Below the pieces are notes generated by a model. That model was given only the letters and a program-made list of their open reading frames with translations. It was not told the origin of the DNA and searched no databases. A program made the position numbers and the translations under genes. From an uncultured Paracoccaceae bacterium (lineage in GTDB: Bacteria; Pseudomonadota; Alphaproteobacteria; Rhodobacterales; Rhodobacteraceae), in assembly GCA_947503965.1 (NCBI GenBank), contig CANNFU010000002.1:434001-498000 (forward strand): DNA of 64,000 bases, in the 5' to 3' direction. Below, piece by piece: positions 62,617 to 64,000 of this stretch. Position 1 is the stretch's first letter. Every line of letters starts with the position of its first letter.

Positions 62617-64000
62617 GCGCGATATCCGATTTGACATGGATGATCGTTGGCCCCTTTATGGCCAGCGCCTGTTTGATTGCCTGCTGAAACGACGCCAAAT
62701 CTGTGGGCGCGGCTGACGCGGCACCATAAGCCTCGGCCAGTTTGCAGAAATCCGGGTTGCGTTGCACAACAGCGTTCGGTGCGATCTGGGCGCGCACCAT
62801 CGAATCCTCTATTTCCCCCAGTTTGCCGTTGTCCCAGATAATGATGGGGAGGGTCAGTTCCAGTTCAACGGCAACGGCCAGTTCCTGCACCGTATACTGA
62901 AAACCGTAATCGCCCAGAATGGCGATGCATGGCTGCTCCCCAATCCCGATCTTGCCGCCAATCGCTGCGGGGAGTGCGTAGCCCAGCGTGCCAAAGCCGT
63001 AAGGATGGTGCCAATGACCGGGGCGATCCATGGGGTAGACCTCTTTCGCGGCATAGGCGAATTGGGTCATATCCGAATAGATCATGGTGTCGGCGGGAAG
63101 CGCGTCTTTCAAGGCGTCGGCGACAGGCACGATACCTGGGCGTTCGGCGTCGATCTCGGACAACCAGCTCTTGCGTGTCGTTGCAACCATGTCAGCAGAC
63201 CAGCCGGTTGAAGGACCACCAAAAGACTGCTCATCAAGGCGGGCAAAAAACATCTCTGCATCGGCGCGGATCGGGTACTGATACGACACGGTGCTTGCCA
63301 GAATCTCTGCATCGGTATCCACGCGCAACAACCGCGCCGCATGCCCCAGATGTGGACGCCACAGATCAACTTCTGACAGCGTCGTCCCGACAGCGATCAC
63401 CAGATCCGACATCTTGATTATATCCGCACTGCTTGGCCGCGCCAGCATTGCACCGAAAAGAAGTGGGTAGTCAGCCGGGACCACACCGCGCCCAGCATAG
63501 GTCGTGAATGCCGCCGCACCTGTTTGCGTCAGGACACGTTCCAACAGCTCTGGTCGGTCTTGACCCAAGCCCGGATAGCCAAGCTGCCGCGCGCCGCCGC
63601 CAAAAACAAACAACGGACGTTCGGCTTCGCTCAGCAATTGCGCAGCGTAATGCACCCAATCCGGCTCCGGTTCAATCGGTCGCGGGCCAAGCATCGGCAT
63701 CTTGGGCCAATCATCATTGGTTCGCCCCTCCAGCGCCGAAATCGGCACCTGGATATGTTTCGACCGGCGTGTCCCGATCGTCAGTTCGTTCATTGCCCGA
63801 TCAATCAACCCATATGCCGCCTCCGCCGTCCGTGCGGTCTCACTCCAATCACAGACCGCCCTTGCCGCCCCTTCCTGATCCTTCATCTGGTGCAACTGCC
63901 CCCGCCTGGCCGCGGTTTCATCCAAACAGCTTGAGATCACCAGCATCGGCACACTGTCCGAATAGGCCTGCCCCATTGGAGTCATGATGTTGCACAGCCC
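62603..64000 (-). CDS. Thiamine-diphosphate enzyme (acetolactate synthase-like), 5' end outside window
   Basis: The frame is open to the right edge (GLCNIMTPMGQAYSDSVPML), so the N-terminal part, with the catalytic glutamate, is missing; 465 residues are present. Central FAD/DHS-like domain text is PLFVFGGGARQLG, and the TPP-binding half has HHPYGFGTLGYALPAAIGGKIG. The metal motif is GDYGFQYTVQEL..IIIWDNGKLGEI, where tyrosine replaces the second glycine of GDG. This form fits decarboxylases near AruI (5-guanidino-2-oxopentanoate decarboxylase), common in Roseobacters, more than IlvB. The substrate is uncertain. It converges on the pseudo-protease gene. Confidence 0.85.
   Translation of the reverse strand, partial: GLCNIMTPMGQAYSDSVPMLVISSCLDETAARRGQLHQMKDQEGAARAVCDWSETARTAEAAYGLIDRAMNELTIGTRRSKHIQVPISALEGRTNDDWPKMPMLGPRPIEPEPDWVHYAAQLLSEAERPLFVFGGGARQLGYPGLGQDRPELLERVLTQTGAAAFTTYAGRGVVPADYPLLFGAMLARPSSADIIKMSDLVIAVGTTLSEVDLWRPHLGHAARLLRVDTDAEILASTVSYQYPIRADAEMFFARLDEQSFGGPSTGWSADMVATTRKSWLSEIDAERPGIVPVADALKDALPADTMIYSDMTQFAYAAKEVYPMDRPGHWHHPYGFGTLGYALPAAIGGKIGIGEQPCIAILGDYGFQYTVQELAVAVELELTLPIIIWDNGKLGEIEDSMVRAQIAPNAVVQRNPDFCKLAEAYGAASAAPTDLASFQQAIKQALAIKGPTIIHVKSDIALTSS

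Overview
The window looks like a chromosomal segment of a marine-type alphaproteobacterium of the Rhodobacteraceae (Roseobacter group). The basis is its high GC content, tight operons with ATGA/TGATG overlaps, and lineage-typical genes: TRAP transporter, aa3-type CtaD, alpha-type GlyQ/GlyS pair, DUF3422, DUF2244, GcvA-like LysR and a type III PLP ornithine decarboxylase. I see no rRNA, CRISPR array, intact insertion sequence or prophage. No stretch longer than about 300 bases lacks a gene.

Layout. (1) 1-5440 is a catabolic operon cut by the left edge: an alkanesulfonate-monooxygenase-like flavoprotein, an aldo/keto reductase, a flavin reductase and a three-part TRAP transporter. The enzyme trio matches the oxidative sulfoquinovose (sulfo-SMO) pathway, here apparently with a TRAP importer rather than the ABC importer known from Agrobacterium. 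(2) 5511-7545 is a lower-GC accessory patch with a QueC-like PP-loop protein carrying an extra N-terminal domain, and a membrane-anchored thermonuclease. (3) 7552-12635 holds a Sel1 protein, a di-heme peroxidase, glycerate 2-kinase and an unrecognised membrane pair. (4) 12750-20183 is a D-xylose regulon: xylose isomerase, xylulokinase, ABC transporter and a divergent ROK repressor. (5) 20180-24287 has an FG-GAP/UnbV protein, a second di-heme peroxidase and DUF3422. (6) 24414-28591 has ornithine decarboxylase with a possible structured leader, RluE, tRNA-Leu(GAG), a DUF2306/LytTR pair and LipB. (7) 28762-35819 has LysR with a tiny divergent ORF, a 2OG oxygenase coupled to a carboxylate-amine ligase, CtaD and NDH-2. 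(8) 35937-46908 has housekeeping and regulatory genes: DUF2244, YqeY, CarA, a GT2 with a GspE-N-like domain, GntR, a HAD nucleotidase, a Ubi-type hydroxylase, a class V aminotransferase, a diguanylate cyclase, two Lrp proteins and IlvC. (9) 46952-54167 has an ArsR-like regulator, NIPSNAP, EamA, an EEP nuclease, the glmM-folP-folB operon and a SleB-type hydrolase. (10) 54358-64000 has a divergent PPDK, glyS-DUF-glyQ, a secreted pseudo-protease and a TPP enzyme cut by the right edge.

The most interesting items are the sulfo-SMO-like operon with a TRAP transporter, the isolated QueC-like/nuclease pair, a trypsin-fold protein that has lost all three catalytic residues, and a hairpin that encloses the ribosome-binding site of ornithine decarboxylase. 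All identifications were made by reading the sequence; no database search was run.
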